The notes: a model not told the origin generated them from the sequence alone. A stretch of 64,000 nucleotides of DNA from Paenimyroides viscosum (GCF_003858535.1 NZ_RQTJ01000003.1:9237-73236), one strand, 5' to 3'; shown: positions 35,863 to 45,466, numbered from the stretch's first letter. Made by a program: numbers and translations.

Positions 35863-37803
35863 ATGATTAAAATAACATTACCAGATGGTTCGGTTCGCGA
35901 ATACGCTTCAGGCGTAACTCCGCACGAAGTCGCTTTAAGTATAAGCGAAGGTTTAGCACGCAACGTAATTTCAGCAAACTTTAACGGCACCACCGTTGAA
36001 ACGACTACGCCTTTAACCACCAATGGTAGTTTAACGTTATATACTTGGAACGATGCCGACGGTAAAAAAGCTTTCTGGCACTCTACTTCGCACGTTATGG
36101 CGCAGGTCTTACAAGAAATGTATCCGGGTATTAAATTAACTATTGGACCAGCAATTGAAAATGGTTTTTATTACGATGTTGATTTTGGTGAAAACAAAAT
36201 ATCTGAAAACGATTTCAAAGCAATTGAAGATAGAATTTTAGCAATTTCTAAAGAAAAGCACGAATTTAAAATGCGATCTGCATCAAAAGCAGAAGCATTG
36301 GAATTATATAAGGATAACGAATACAAAACCGAATTAATTCAGAATTTAGAAGACGGAACAATTAGTTTCTGCGATCACGCTACATTTACAGATTTATGTC
36401 GTGGTGGTCACATTCCAAATACAGGAATTATCAAGGCTGCAAAAATTCTTTCTGTTGCTGGTGCTTATTGGCGTGGTGACGAAAAAAACAAGCAGTTAAC
36501 ACGTGTTTACGGTATATCGTTCCCTAAACAAAAAGAACTTACCGAATATTTAGAAATGATCGAAGAGGCAAAACGCCGCGATCACCGTAAATTAGGTAAA
36601 GAATTAGAATTGTTTACTTTCTCTCAAAAAGTAGGTCAAGGTTTGCCATTATGGTTGCCAAAAGGTGCCGCTTTACGCGATCGTTTAGAACAATTTTTAA
36701 AGAAAGCACAGAAAAAAGCAGGTTATGAACAAGTTGTAACGCCGCACATAGGTCATAAAGAATTGTATATAACGTCGGGGCACTATGCAAAGTATGGTGC
36801 AGATAGTTTTCAACCAATTCACACACCTGTTGATGGAGAAGAATATTTGTTAAAACCAATGAACTGTCCGCACCACTGCGAAATTTACAACGCAAAACCT
36901 TGGTCGTACAAAGATTTACCAAAACGATATGCAGAATTTGGAACGGTTTATCGTTACGAACAATCGGGCGAATTACACGGATTAACTCGTGTTCGTTGTT
37001 TTACACAAGACGATGCACATATTTTCTGTACACCAGATCAGTTAGATGAAGAATTTAAAAAAGTAATTGATTTAGTACTTTACGTATTTGGATCTTTAGG
37101 TTTTGATAATTTTACAGCACAGGTTTCTGTTCGCGATTTAGACAAACCAGAAAAATATATCGGATCAGTTGAAAACTGGGAAAAAGCAGAAAATGCCATC
37201 ATTAGCGCAGCCAAAGACAAAGGTTTAAATTATGTAATTGAAACTGGCGAAGCAGCATTTTACGGTCCAAAATTAGATTTCATGGTGAAAGATGCTTTAG
37301 GACGCCGTTGGCAATTAGGAACAATCCAAGTAGATTACAATTTACCAGAACGTTTTGAATTAACTTATAAAGGATCAGACGATAAAATGCACCGCCCGGT
37401 TATGATTCACCGTGCTCCTTTTGGTTCAATGGAACGTTTTATTGCAATTTTGTTAGAAAACACAGGTGGTCATTTCCCTTTATGGTTAATGCCAGAACAA
37501 GTTATTATCCTGTCTTTGAGCGAGAAATACGAAAAATATGCTAAAAAAGTTTTAGATTTGTTAGAAAATCACGAAATTCGCGCCAAACTTGATGATCGAA
37601 ACGAAACAATAGGCAAGAAAATTCGTGAAGCAGAATTGCAAAAGTATCCGTTTATGCTGATTATTGGCGAGGATGAAGAAAACAATGCAACCGTTTCTGT
37701 AAGAAAACAAGGAGAATCAGGAAAATCGAACACTTCTATGAAAGTTGAAGAATTTATATCTTTAATAAACGAAGAAGTTAGTAAAACAATAAAACAATTT
37801 TAA
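35863..37803 (+). CDS. thrS: Threonine--tRNA ligase
   Basis: Class II aminoacyl-tRNA synthetase charging tRNA-Thr. 646 residues in the usual order: N-terminal TGS domain ([23 protein letters not shown]), editing domain with a HSTSHVMAQ and a CRGGH motif, catalytic core with the zinc-binding Cys/His of [10 protein letters not shown], motif 2 [16 protein letters not shown] and motif 3 [11 protein letters not shown], then the anticodon-binding domain. First gene of the classical thrS-infC-rpmI-rplT set. No T-box or long leader is visible. Confidence 0.98.
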   Translation: MIKITLPDGSVREYASGVTPHEVALSISEGLARNVISANFNGTTVETTTPLTTNGSLTLYTWNDADGKKAFWHSTSHVMAQVLQEMYPGIKLTIGPAIENGFYYDVDFGENKISENDFKAIEDRILAISKEKHEFKMRSASKAEALELYKDNEYKTELIQNLEDGTISFCDHATFTDLCRGGHIPNTGIIKAAKILSVAGAYWRGDEKNKQLTRVYGISFPKQKELTEYLEMIEEAKRRDHRKLGKELELFTFSQKVGQGLPLWLPKGAALRDRLEQFLKKAQKKAGYEQVVTPHIGHKELYITSGHYAKYGADSFQPIHTPVDGEEYLLKPMNCPHHCEIYNAKPWSYKDLPKRYAEFGTVYRYEQSGELHGLTRVRCFTQDDAHIFCTPDQLDEEFKKVIDLVLYVFGSLGFDNFTAQVSVRDLDKPEKYIGSVENWEKAENAIISAAKDKGLNYVIETGEAAFYGPKLDFMVKDALGRRWQLGTIQVDYNLPERFELTYKGSDDKMHRPVMIHRAPFGSMERFIAILLENTGGHFPLWLMPEQVIILSLSEKYEKYAKKVLDLLENHEIRAKLDDRNETIGKKIREAELQKYPFMLIIGEDEENNATVSVRKQGESGKSNTSMKVEEFISLINEEVSKTIKQF

Positions 37804-37834
37804 GTTAAACCGCTTTTAATAAGCATTAAATCAT

Positions 37835-38395
37835 ATTACCATAGCAGTACATAACAGAAGAGGCTTTAGACCTCTGGAGAAAAAAGAAGATGCACACAGA
37901 ATAAACGATAAAATCCGTGTGCCGGAAGTTCGTTTAGTAGGCGATAATGTTGAACCAGGTGTTTTTAAAACAACCGAAGCAATGGCTATGGCCGATGCGC
38001 AAGGATTAGATTTGGTAGAAATTTCTCCAAACGCTACGCCACCGGTTTGTAAAATCATCGATTACAAGAAATTTATCTACGAGCAAAAAAAGCGCGACAA
38101 AATGTTGAAAGCTAAAACTGCTCAGGTTTCTGTTAAGGAAATTCGTTTTGGTCCACAGACAGACGAACATGATTACGAGTTTAAAAAGAAAAATGCTATG
38201 AAATTTCTAAAAGAAGGTTCAAAATTAAAAGCATTCGTATTCTTTAAAGGTCGTTCGATCATTTATAAAGAACAAGGTCAGATTTTATTGTTGCGTTTAG
38301 CACAAGATCTTGAAGAATTTGGTAAAGTTGAAGCTATGCCAGTTCTTGAAGGTAAAAGAATGACCATGTATATTGCACCTAAGAAGAAAAATTAG
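37835..38395 (+). CDS. infC: Translation initiation factor IF-3, AUU start
   Basis: Binds the 30S subunit, prevents premature 50S joining and checks the start codon-anticodon pairing. The full reading begins at ATT, giving [24 protein letters not shown]... of 186 residues. The N-terminal domain is incomplete if the in-frame GTG 28 codons later is used instead. No ATG, GTG or TTG exists in this stretch and an in-frame TAA lies five codons upstream. In E. coli infC also starts with AUU, which IF-3 itself rejects, giving autoregulation. N-domain motif [12 protein letters not shown] and C-domain [15 protein letters not shown] and [10 protein letters not shown] are clear. Confidence 0.92.
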   Translation: MTIAVHNRRGFRPLEKKEDAHRINDKIRVPEVRLVGDNVEPGVFKTTEAMAMADAQGLDLVEISPNATPPVCKIIDYKKFIYEQKKRDKMLKAKTAQVSVKEIRFGPQTDEHDYEFKKKNAMKFLKEGSKLKAFVFFKGRSIIYKEQGQILLLRLAQDLEEFGKVEAMPVLEGKRMTMYIAPKKKN

Positions 38396-38403
38396 TATTT
38401 TTG
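38373..38403 (+). promoter_or_regulatory. Internal promoter for rpmI-rplT
   Basis: TTG (38373-38375), 20 bases, TATTTTTG (38396-38403), followed by C. It overlaps the last codons and stop of infC. Transcription would start near 38409, giving rpmI a leader of about 37 bases. Confidence 0.65.
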
Positions 38404-38445
38404 CAAAATATTGTTAAGTAAGATAACATAAATACCTAGGAACAA

Positions 38446-38643
38446 ATGCCTAAAATGAAAACTAAATCTAGTGCCAAAAAACGTTTTACCGTTACAGGTT
38501 CTGGAAAAATTAAAAGAAAACACGCTTTTAAAAGCCACATCTTAACAAAGAAGTCTAAAAAGCGTAAATTAGCTTTAACTCACTCTGGTTTAGTACATAA
38601 AGCAGATGAAAGAAGCATCAAAGAACAATTAAGAATAATGTAA
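38446..38643 (+). CDS. rpmI: 50S ribosomal protein L35
   Basis: 65 residues, strongly basic, with the L35 signature [14 protein letters not shown] and [18 protein letters not shown]. Late-stage 50S protein next to L20 in the standard gene order. The terminal IKEQLRIM is as usual for the group. Preceded by its own promoter at the end of infC. Confidence 0.97.
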   Translation: MPKMKTKSSAKKRFTVTGSGKIKRKHAFKSHILTKKSKKRKLALTHSGLVHKADERSIKEQLRIM

Positions 38644-38678
38644 TCGTTCTTTCGGTTAAAACAATTTAATAACCCTGG

Positions 38679-38736
38679 AGTGGGCTGATCATTAAAAATT
38701 CCGATCAAAAGTGATGTTTTTTACATCCGCCCTACT
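38679..38736 (+). promoter_or_regulatory. Putative L20 autoregulatory RNA before rplT
   Basis: The rpmI-rplT gap can fold as a three-way junction. P1 pairs AGTGGGC (38679-38685) with GCCC-T-ACT (38729-38736, one bulged T). P2 pairs TGATC (38686-38690) with GATCA (38703-38707). P3 pairs GATGT (38713-38717) with ACATC (38723-38727). In other bacteria L20 represses its operon by binding RNA that mimics its 23S site. The fold is seen; the function is inferred. Confidence 0.55.
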
Positions 38737-38755
38737 ACAAAAAAAATTTAAAATT

Positions 38756-39100
38756 ATGCCAAAAGCAAATAATGCAGTAGCATCAAGAGCAAGAAGAAAA
38801 AGAATTTTGAAGCAAGCCAAAGGTTTCTTCGGAAGACGTAAAAACGTTTGGACAGTAGCTAAAAACGCGGTAGAGAAAGCAATGACTTACGCTTACCGTG
38901 ACAGAAAACAAAAGAAAAGAAATTTCCGTGCGTTATGGATTATGCGTATCAACGCTGGTGCACGTTTACATGGAATGTCTTATTCTCAATTCATGGGGAA
39001 AATCAAAGCTAACAACATCGAATTAAACCGTAAGGTTTTAGCAGATTTAGCAATGAACCACCAAGATGCTTTCACAGCTATCGTTAATAAAATTAAATAA
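38756..39100 (+). CDS. rplT: 50S ribosomal protein L20
   Basis: 114 residues: [32 protein letters not shown], a long basic N-terminal helix, then [26 protein letters not shown], the L20 core. Essential early assembly protein of 50S and, in other bacteria, a translational repressor of its own operon. The open frame extends 15 codons upstream, but that part overlaps the folded leader; the ATG giving MPKANN is clear. Confidence 0.97.
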   Translation: MPKANNAVASRARRKRILKQAKGFFGRRKNVWTVAKNAVEKAMTYAYRDRKQKKRNFRALWIMRINAGARLHGMSYSQFMGKIKANNIELNRKVLADLAMNHQDAFTAIVNKIK

Positions 39101-39136
39101 ACGTTTGTAAAACCCGTTTATCTTACTTACATATAT

Positions 39137-39165
39137 AAAAAACCTGCTTTACGGCAGGTTTTTTT
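39137..39165 (+). terminator. Terminator of the thrS-rplT operon
   Basis: Stem AAACCTGC/GCAGGTTT with a 6-base loop followed by at least seven T. It lies 36 bases past the rplT stop. Confidence 0.92.
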
Positions 39166-39208
39166 GTTTATATCTCAACATTGAATTTATTCAAATAGAA
39201 AGATTTAA

Positions 39209-39216
39209 TATATTTG
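39209..39216 (+). promoter_or_regulatory. -7 box of dapD
   Basis: TATATTTG matches the Bacteroidota -7 consensus, 18 bases before the dapD ATG. The nearest TTG upstream is about 25 bases away, so the -33 element is weak. Confidence 0.5.
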
Positions 39217-39234
39217 TAAAAAATAAAAAACAGC

Positions 39235-40050
39235 ATGCAAGAATTAAAAAACATTATAGAGCAAGCTTGGGAAAACAGAGAATTGTTGCAACAAGAAGCT
39301 ACACAAAATACTATTAGAAAAGTTATTGATTTAATTGATGACGGACAATTACGAACTGCAGAACCTGTAGATGGCGGTTGGCAAATTAACGAATGGGTTA
39401 AAAAAGCAGTGGTAATGTACTTCCCTATTCAAAAAATGGAAACATTAGAAGCAGGAATTTTTGAATACCACGATAAAATGCCTTTAAAACGCAATTATGC
39501 CGAAAAAGGTATTCGTGTAGTTCCTAACGCCGTTGCGCGTCACGGTGCGTATATTTCTGCAGGAGTAATTTTAATGCCGTCTTACGTTAATATTGGCGCG
39601 TATGTTGATGAAGGAACCATGGTTGATACTTGGGCTACCGTTGGATCTTGCGCACAAATTGGTAAAAATGTGCATTTATCTGGTGGTGTTGGTATTGGTG
39701 GTGTTTTAGAACCTTTACAAGCAGCTCCAGTAATTATTGAAGACAACGCTTTTATAGGATCTCGTTGTATTGTTGTAGAAGGTATTCGCGTGGGGAAAGA
39801 AGCTGTTTTAGGCGCAAATGTTTGCTTAACTGCTTCAACTAAAATTATTGATGTAACAGGAGAAACTCCTATTGAAATTAAAGGATACGTTCCAGAACGT
39901 TCTGTTGTAATTCCAGGATCTTACACTAAAAAATTTCCAGCCGGTGATTTTCAGGTTCCTTGCGCATTAATCATTGGAAAACGTAAGGAAAGTACCGATA
40001 AAAAAACATCTTTAAACGACGCATTACGCGAGCATAATGTAGCGGTTTAA
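39235..40050 (+). CDS. dapD: 2,3,4,5-tetrahydropyridine-2,6-dicarboxylate N-succinyltransferase
   Basis: Succinyl-CoA-dependent step of the diaminopimelate/lysine pathway, supplying peptidoglycan precursor. 271 residues with the N-terminal helical domain, then the left-handed beta-helix of hexapeptide repeats (AYISAGVILMPSYVNIGAYVDEGTMVDTWATVGSCAQIG...; GGVLEPLQAAPVIIED) and the C-terminal RSVVIPGSYTKKFPAGDFQVPCALIIGKR. Monocistronic: it has its own -7 box and a terminator behind. Confidence 0.96.
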   Translation: MQELKNIIEQAWENRELLQQEATQNTIRKVIDLIDDGQLRTAEPVDGGWQINEWVKKAVVMYFPIQKMETLEAGIFEYHDKMPLKRNYAEKGIRVVPNAVARHGAYISAGVILMPSYVNIGAYVDEGTMVDTWATVGSCAQIGKNVHLSGGVGIGGVLEPLQAAPVIIEDNAFIGSRCIVVEGIRVGKEAVLGANVCLTASTKIIDVTGETPIEIKGYVPERSVVIPGSYTKKFPAGDFQVPCALIIGKRKESTDKKTSLNDALREHNVAV

Positions 40051-40070
40051 TTAAGATTTCAATTTATATC

Positions 40071-40103
40071 AAAAGTAGTAATAATTTAGTTACTGCTTTT
40101 TTT
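40071..40103 (+). terminator. Terminator of dapD
   Basis: Stem AAAGTAGTAA/TTACTGCTTT (one T-G pair) with a loop of 8 and a run of about seven T. Confidence 0.8.
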
Positions 40104-40156
40104 ATGATCTACTAAAGTCTAATTTACAGTTTCACTCTTCTTCTATAAATATTTCA

Positions 40157-40164
40157 TACATTTG
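40157..40164 (+). promoter_or_regulatory. -7 box of the small cysteine-motif gene
   Basis: TACATTTG followed by C fits TAnnTTTG(C). The -33 region shows no clear TTG. The leader to the next ATG would be about 70 bases. Confidence 0.45.
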
Positions 40165-40241
40165 CAAATAATTCAACTTAGACAAAGAACTACAGAAAGA
40201 ACTTTCGTTATAAGTCAATTTAAAACATGAAAAATTAATAT

Positions 40242-40748
40242 ATGTCATTTCAAATTTGTTCTTGTAAAGGTTTAGATTCTAATTGTAAAATGTGCCATGG
40301 AAGCGGTTATGTAAATTCTCTAACCAGCGATAAGTCTTCGAATCAAAGAGATAAAAAATCGGTCGAAAAAAATAAATTATCAAGCGTTACCGAAATTCCA
40401 GATAATATTGATTCTTTAGCAAAAACAGATCTTGTAAATATTACCATGAAAGTAATTGCTTTGTTAGATCAAAAATCTAAAAAACAAATGCAAATTCTAA
40501 ATTCAATTCCGTTTAGTTCAAATACATTCAGAAGAGATTTTAAAGAAAAATTTGCCAGCTTAAAAGCTTTTGAAGATGAAAAAATTGCTTTAAGAGAAAA
40601 ACTTTATACCATTGAAAAAGAGCTTGTTAAACAAAAAATATCTGGCAATTTTAGGTTTAAGCATTTCTTATCGGATCAAGATATCGATGTAGATTCTAAC
40701 AGACACCTTAAAGATTTGATCAGAGAATATAAAAGACTGAAAAATTAA
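40242..40748 (+). CDS. Uncharacterised protein with DnaJ-type cysteine motif
   Basis: 168 residues I cannot assign to a known function. The first 20 residues contain CSCKGLDSNCKMCHGSGYV, a pattern like one DnaJ zinc-finger repeat (CxxCxGxG), probably binding one zinc. A polar linker follows, then a mostly helical, charged region (FKEKFASLKAFEDEKIALREKLYTIEKELVKQK) likely forming a coiled coil. No signal peptide. Single gene with its own promoter; converges with acs at a shared hairpin. Confidence 0.7.
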   Translation: MSFQICSCKGLDSNCKMCHGSGYVNSLTSDKSSNQRDKKSVEKNKLSSVTEIPDNIDSLAKTDLVNITMKVIALLDQKSKKQMQILNSIPFSSNTFRRDFKEKFASLKAFEDEKIALREKLYTIEKELVKQKISGNFRFKHFLSDQDIDVDSNRHLKDLIREYKRLKN

Positions 40749-40778
40749 AAATCAGTTTTATATTCTATTTAGTGATAA

Positions 40779-40810
40779 AAAATCCCTTTAAAATATTTTA
40801 AAGGGATTTT
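40779..40810. terminator. Bidirectional terminator between two convergent genes
   Basis: Inverted repeat AAAATCCCTTTAAAA / TTTTAAAGGGATTTT with T or A tails on both sides; it serves the small cysteine-motif gene and acs. Confidence 0.88.
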
Positions 40811-40820
40811 GTATTTTAAA

Positions 40821-42728
40821 TTACAATCTATTTTCTATAATTGTTGCAACAACTTCTGGGTTAATCATTGTGGATGTATCGCCAAAATTATCTAGTTGAT
40901 TTAATGAAATAGATCTTAAAACACGGCGTAGTATTTTTCCTGAGCGTGTTTTAGGTAAATCGTCTACAAACTGTATTTTATCTAGTTTACCAATTGGTCC
41001 GTAATGATCTGCAATTAACTGATTAATTTCTTTCTTTAAATTATCACGATCACGCGTGCTTCCTTCTACCTTTAACGAAATAAAAGCATATAAAGCGTTT
41101 CCTTTAATATCATGTGGAAAACCAACAACTGCCGATTCTGCTACCGCCGGATGTTGATTAATAGCATCCTCTATTGGTGCTGTTCCCAAATTATGTCCCG
41201 AAACAATCACCACATCATCTGCCCGACCCGTAATTCTGTAATATCCTACTTCATCACGCAGTGCATTATCGCCTGTGAAATAGGTACCTGGAAAATCAGA
41301 AAAATAGGTTTTTACAAATCGATCGTGATCTCCCCAAATTGTTCTAGCAATTGAAGGCCACGGGAATTTAACACATAAGCTTCCTGTTACCTGATTTCCT
41401 TGAATTTCGTTGTTTTTATCATCCATTAAAACAGTTTGTATTCCAGGAATTGGTAAAGTTGCATACGTAGGTTTTGTAGGTGTAATACATGCTAGTGGCG
41501 AAATCATGATTGAACCTGTTTCGGTTTGCCACCACGTATCAACTATAGGGCAACGTTTTTTTCCTACAAAATCGTTAAACCAATGCCAAGCTTCTTCATT
41601 TATTGGCTCTCCTACCGACCCTAAAACTCGTAACGATGATAAATCATGCGATGTAACATACGAATAATCATTGGTCATTAAAGAACGTATGGCAGTTGGT
41701 GCGGTGTAAAAATGTGTAACTTGATATTTATCAATAATATCCCAATAACGTGAAGGATTCGGATAGGTTGGAATTCCTTCAAAAATTACAGTTGTTGCAC
41801 CGTTTAATAATGCGCCATATAAAATATACGAATGTCCGGTAACCCAACCTAAATCTGCAGTACACCAAAAAATATCACCTTCTTTATAATTGAATACATT
41901 TTGGAAGGTGTAAGCGGTTTGTATCATGTAACCAGCTGTTGTATGAACCATTCCTTTTGGTTTTCCGGTTGAACCTGATGTGTACAATATAAAAAGTGGG
42001 TCTTCGGAATCCATGATTTCTGCAATGTTTGATGCTTCGGCAGCTTCATATAATTCATCAAACCAAACATCAATTTTATCATTAAAAGCAACCGGTTCGT
42101 TGGTACGTTTTACAACCAAAACTTTTTCTACAACCGATAAACCTTCAATAGCTTTATCTACAACTTCTTTGGTTTTAATTGTTTTTTCGCCACGGAAACC
42201 TCCGTCTGAAGTTACTATAACTTTAGCACCACAATCTTCTACACGAGAACGAATAGCAGCATCGGAGAAACCTGCAAATATTACAGAATGAATGGCGCCA
42301 ATTCTTGCACAAGCTAGCATTGTCACAGCTAATTCAGGAATCATAGGCAAGTAAATACATACTCTATCGCCTTTTTTTACACCTAACGATTTTAATACAT
42401 TTGCTGTTTTTGAAACTCTGGTGTATAATTCGTTATAGCTGATATGCTGTGGTTCTTCGGAAGGATTATTTGGTTCAAATATAATAGCTGTTTTATCACC
42501 ACGTTTAGATAAATGTCTATCGATACAATTTTTTGTGATGTTTAGTTTTCCGTTTAAAAACCATTTTATATCGCCTTTACCCATATCAAACTCGAAAACC
42601 TTATCCCACGCCTGATACCAAATAAAATTTTCTTCGGCAATTTTACTCCAGAATTTTCGAGGTTCACGAACAGATTTTTTATAATGTTTAAAGTACTGTT
42701 CTAAATCGGCAATTTTATAGTAGCTCAT
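40821..42728 (-). CDS. acs: Acetate--CoA ligase
   Basis: AMP-forming acetyl-CoA synthetase (635 residues), turns acetate into acetyl-CoA through acetyl-AMP. Seen: the AMP-binding loop LFILYTSGSTGKPKGMVHT, the acetate-pocket region VDTWWQTETGSIMISPL, the hinge ITGRADDVVIVSGHNLGTAPIE and the regulatory C-terminal PKTRSGKILRRVLR whose Lys is the acetylation target in the family. Monocistronic, with its own terminator. Confidence 0.97.
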   Translation of the reverse strand: MSYYKIADLEQYFKHYKKSVREPRKFWSKIAEENFIWYQAWDKVFEFDMGKGDIKWFLNGKLNITKNCIDRHLSKRGDKTAIIFEPNNPSEEPQHISYNELYTRVSKTANVLKSLGVKKGDRVCIYLPMIPELAVTMLACARIGAIHSVIFAGFSDAAIRSRVEDCGAKVIVTSDGGFRGEKTIKTKEVVDKAIEGLSVVEKVLVVKRTNEPVAFNDKIDVWFDELYEAAEASNIAEIMDSEDPLFILYTSGSTGKPKGMVHTTAGYMIQTAYTFQNVFNYKEGDIFWCTADLGWVTGHSYILYGALLNGATTVIFEGIPTYPNPSRYWDIIDKYQVTHFYTAPTAIRSLMTNDYSYVTSHDLSSLRVLGSVGEPINEEAWHWFNDFVGKKRCPIVDTWWQTETGSIMISPLACITPTKPTYATLPIPGIQTVLMDDKNNEIQGNQVTGSLCVKFPWPSIARTIWGDHDRFVKTYFSDFPGTYFTGDNALRDEVGYYRITGRADDVVIVSGHNLGTAPIEDAINQHPAVAESAVVGFPHDIKGNALYAFISLKVEGSTRDRDNLKKEINQLIADHYGPIGKLDKIQFVDDLPKTRSGKILRRVLRSISLNQLDNFGDTSTMINPEVVATIIENRL

Positions 42729-42815
42729 AATATTTATATTGAATAGGTACTAAATTTAATTAAAAAAGGAATATCTTAAATAAATATTCCTTTCTTTTTA
42801 TTTTTTATGATGATT

Positions 42816-43754
42816 TTAGAAAGAAATATTTGTGTTTACCGATTTATTAAAATCTGCAATTACCTCTTTCATAACGTCACTTACTGGTTTAATTTCGTTT
42901 ATCAAACCTACAATCTGACCAATTTCTAATTCACCATCGTCTAAATCTCCTTGAAACATACCGCGTTTTGCTCTTGCCCTACCCAACAATGTTTTTAGAT
43001 CATCGGTAGTTGCACATTTGCTGTATGCATCTTGTACTTCGTTAAAAAATTTATTGCGAATTAAACGTACTGGTGCTAGTTCTTTTAAGGTAAGATAGGT
43101 GTCGCCTTCTTGAGCTTTCACACAAGTATCTTTAAAATTTTGGTGAGATGAACTTTCAATCGTCATTGCAAAGCGAGTTCCCATTTGCACTCCGTCTGCA
43201 CCTAGAATCATGGCAGCATGCATTGCTTTACCTGTTGCAATACCACCGGCAGCAATCAAGGGAATTTGTAAATGCTGTTTAACCATTGGAATTAACGTTA
43301 ACGTTGTAGTTTCTTCCCTACCGTTATGTCCGCCCGCTTCAAAACCTTCGGCAACCACAGCATCAACTCCCGCTTCTTGTGCTTTTAACGCAAATTTTGA
43401 CGAACTAACAACGTGAACCACCGTAATACCCTTTTCTTTTAGCCAAGAAGTCCAAGTTTTTGGATTTCCAGCTGATGTAAAAACGATTTTCACTCCTTCA
43501 TCAACAATAATATTCATTATTTCTTCAACATTAGGATACAGCATTGGAACGTTTACTCCAAAAGGTTTGCCGGTTGCTTTTTGACACTTCTGAATATGTT
43601 CACGTAAAACTTCCGGATACATAGATCCTGCACCAATTATGCCCAAACCGCCTGAATTGCTAACCGCTGCTGCCAATTTGTAACCGCTGTTCCAGATCAT
43701 TCCGCCTTGAATAATTGGATATTTTATATTGAATAATTGTGTGATTCTGTTCAT
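42816..43754 (-). CDS. NAD(P)H-dependent flavin oxidoreductase (FabK / nitronate monooxygenase-like)
   Basis: 312-residue FMN TIM barrel. Seen: start YPIIQGGMIW, GGLGIIGAG, the active-site stretch VVAEGFEAGGHNG and the phosphate site LIAAGGIATGKAMHAAMILGADGVQMGTRF. Members are either nitronate monooxygenases or FabK-type enoyl-ACP reductases; the LSHQ-like region and C-terminal RGMFQGDLDDGELEIGQIVGLI match the FabK-like side, but I cannot decide. It follows the lipoprotein gene on the same strand by 12 bases. Confidence 0.8.
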   Translation of the reverse strand: MNRITQLFNIKYPIIQGGMIWNSGYKLAAAVSNSGGLGIIGAGSMYPEVLREHIQKCQKATGKPFGVNVPMLYPNVEEIMNIIVDEGVKIVFTSAGNPKTWTSWLKEKGITVVHVVSSSKFALKAQEAGVDAVVAEGFEAGGHNGREETTTLTLIPMVKQHLQIPLIAAGGIATGKAMHAAMILGADGVQMGTRFAMTIESSSHQNFKDTCVKAQEGDTYLTLKELAPVRLIRNKFFNEVQDAYSKCATTDDLKTLLGRARAKRGMFQGDLDDGELEIGQIVGLINEIKPVSDVMKEVIADFNKSVNTNISF

Positions 43755-43766
43755 TTTATTGAGAAT

Positions 43767-44186
43767 TTAATTTTTAAAATCTTTATGACCGTCTTGTACA
43801 AAAACTTTGGATATGGTGTTAAAAGGAACTTGATGCTTAAAATTAGGCATAAATCTTGATCTGCTTCCTGTTAATGTATCATTTTTAATAACAACAGTAT
43901 CAAAATACATAGTGAATTTTTCGCCTTCAAAATTTATAAGACGCATTTCTATGGAAGGTGAGTTTTGCAGATAAAACATTTTTCCTTTTTTATCATAAAC
44001 CTCCAAAGAATCAAGGCTAACCGCTATATAATTTGAATTTAAAAAAATAGATGCGTTATTTAAACGAATGTCTTTTTTTTCTAACGAACTATTTTCTAAC
44101 TGATTTTTTAAACTTAACGGTGTAAGTTCGTACGTTTTGCAAGAAACGAAAAGCAATAGAAAGTAAAAAATAATAATTTTTTTCAA
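43767..44186 (-). CDS. Small lipoprotein of unknown function, TTG start
   Basis: 139 residues from a TTG: MKKIIIFYFLLLFVSCK, a type II signal peptide with the lipobox LFVSC. The mature part is a beta-rich domain (SLDSLEVYDKKGKMFYLQNSPSIEMRLINFEGEKFTMYFDTVVI) I do not recognise. The open frame goes 16 codons further, but that part lies in the mnmA terminator hairpin, so the inner TTG is the better start. Likely read with the oxidoreductase gene behind it. Confidence 0.7.
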   Translation of the reverse strand: MKKIIIFYFLLLFVSCKTYELTPLSLKNQLENSSLEKKDIRLNNASIFLNSNYIAVSLDSLEVYDKKGKMFYLQNSPSIEMRLINFEGEKFTMYFDTVVIKNDTLTGSRSRFMPNFKHQVPFNTISKVFVQDGHKDFKN

Positions 44187-44200
44187 GCTGTAAAAATTAA

Positions 44201-44229
44201 AAACCAAACTAAAAAAATTAGTTTGGTTT
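44201..44229 (-). terminator. Terminator of mnmA
   Basis: Twelve-base inverted repeat AAACCAAACTAA/TTAGTTTGGTTT with a 5-base loop; the minus-strand side continues into a T-rich tail. Confidence 0.85.
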
Positions 44230-44251
44230 TGCAATTATAATTTCAATTTTA

Positions 44252-45448
44252 TTAAATTTTCGAAATAACTCCGGACCCAATCAGTTCTTCGTCTATATGC
44301 CAAGATACAAACTGACCTTCAGTTATTCCCGATTGTGGTTCGTTGAATCTTACAAACATTCCTTTTTCAGTTTGATGTAAGGTTGCTTTTTGTAATGGTT
44401 GGCGGTAACGGATACGTGCCATAACTTCCATTGTTTCACCGTTGTTCAAACGCATATCTTCACGTATCCAATGAATTTCATGAGGTTGCACCAATAAGGT
44501 TTTACGATACAAACCTGGGTGCATTGCACCTTGACCAGTATAAATGGCATTTTCGATTACGTTTGTATCAATAATAAACAACGCTTCTTTTGTGCCACCA
44601 ACGTTCAACCCTTTTCGCTGACCAATTGTAAAGTAATGTGCACCATTGTGCTCACCAACATTCTTAGCCATTTCGGGTGTGTATTTTATAGAAGTTGCTT
44701 CCCACGTTAATTCGTCAATTAAAGAATCAAAAGTCGGTTTTTGATCAATGTAAATGGGATGATCCTTTGAAACTTCGTAAATAATTCCTTTTTTAGGCTT
44801 TAACTGTTGTTGTAAAAACTCAGGTAAACGTACTTTACCAATGAAACACAAACCTTGCGAATCTTTTTTATCAGCAGTAATTAAATCGTTTTTTGCAGCA
44901 ATTTCACGTACTTCGGGTTTTAAATATTCGCCAATTGGAAACAAAGCTTTGGCTAATTGTTCTTGTGATAACTGACATAAAAAGTACGATTGATCTTTGT
45001 TGGGATCTTTACCTGCAAGTAACTTATAAACTGGTTTTCCGTTTACAATTTCCTCTTCTTTACGACAATAATGACCAGTTGCAACAAAATCGGCACCTAA
45101 TTCTAAAGCTATTTTCATGAAAACATCGAATTTAATTTCGCGGTTGCACAAAACATCCGGATTTGGTGTACGTCCGTTTTCATATTCATAAAACATATAA
45201 TCTACAATACGTTCTTTATATTCTTCGCTTAAATCTACTGTTTGAAAAGGAATTCCTAATTTATCGGCAACAAGCAATGCGTCATTACTGTCTTCTAACC
45301 ACGGGCATTCGTCGGAAATAGTCACCGTGTCGTCGTGCCAATTCTTCATGAACAAGCCAATAACTTCATAACCTTGATCTAGAAGTAATTGTGCTGCAAC
45401 ACTTGAATCTACTCCACCAGAAAGACCTACTACTACTCTTTTTTTCAT
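44252..45448 (-). CDS. mnmA: tRNA-specific 2-thiouridylase
   Basis: Makes s2U34 in tRNA-Lys, -Glu and -Gln wobble positions with sulfur from a persulfide relay. 398 residues: PP-loop [14 protein letters not shown] at 6-19, catalytic Cys101 in NPDVLC, second active Cys201 in [10 protein letters not shown], then the tRNA-binding beta-barrel end with [14 protein letters not shown]. The ATG begins the PP-loop strand directly. Confidence 0.96.
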   Translation of the reverse strand: MKKRVVVGLSGGVDSSVAAQLLLDQGYEVIGLFMKNWHDDTVTISDECPWLEDSNDALLVADKLGIPFQTVDLSEEYKERIVDYMFYEYENGRTPNPDVLCNREIKFDVFMKIALELGADFVATGHYCRKEEEIVNGKPVYKLLAGKDPNKDQSYFLCQLSQEQLAKALFPIGEYLKPEVREIAAKNDLITADKKDSQGLCFIGKVRLPEFLQQQLKPKKGIIYEVSKDHPIYIDQKPTFDSLIDELTWEATSIKYTPEMAKNVGEHNGAHYFTIGQRKGLNVGGTKEALFIIDTNVIENAIYTGQGAMHPGLYRKTLLVQPHEIHWIREDMRLNNGETMEVMARIRYRQPLQKATLHQTEKGMFVRFNEPQSGITEGQFVSWHIDEELIGSGVISKI

Positions 45449-45466
45449 TGTTTAAAAATCGAACTG

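Noticed and set aside
37919..38395. infC starting at GTG
   Set aside because: It would cut off the first part of the IF-3 N-terminal domain, which is clearly encoded upstream from ATT.
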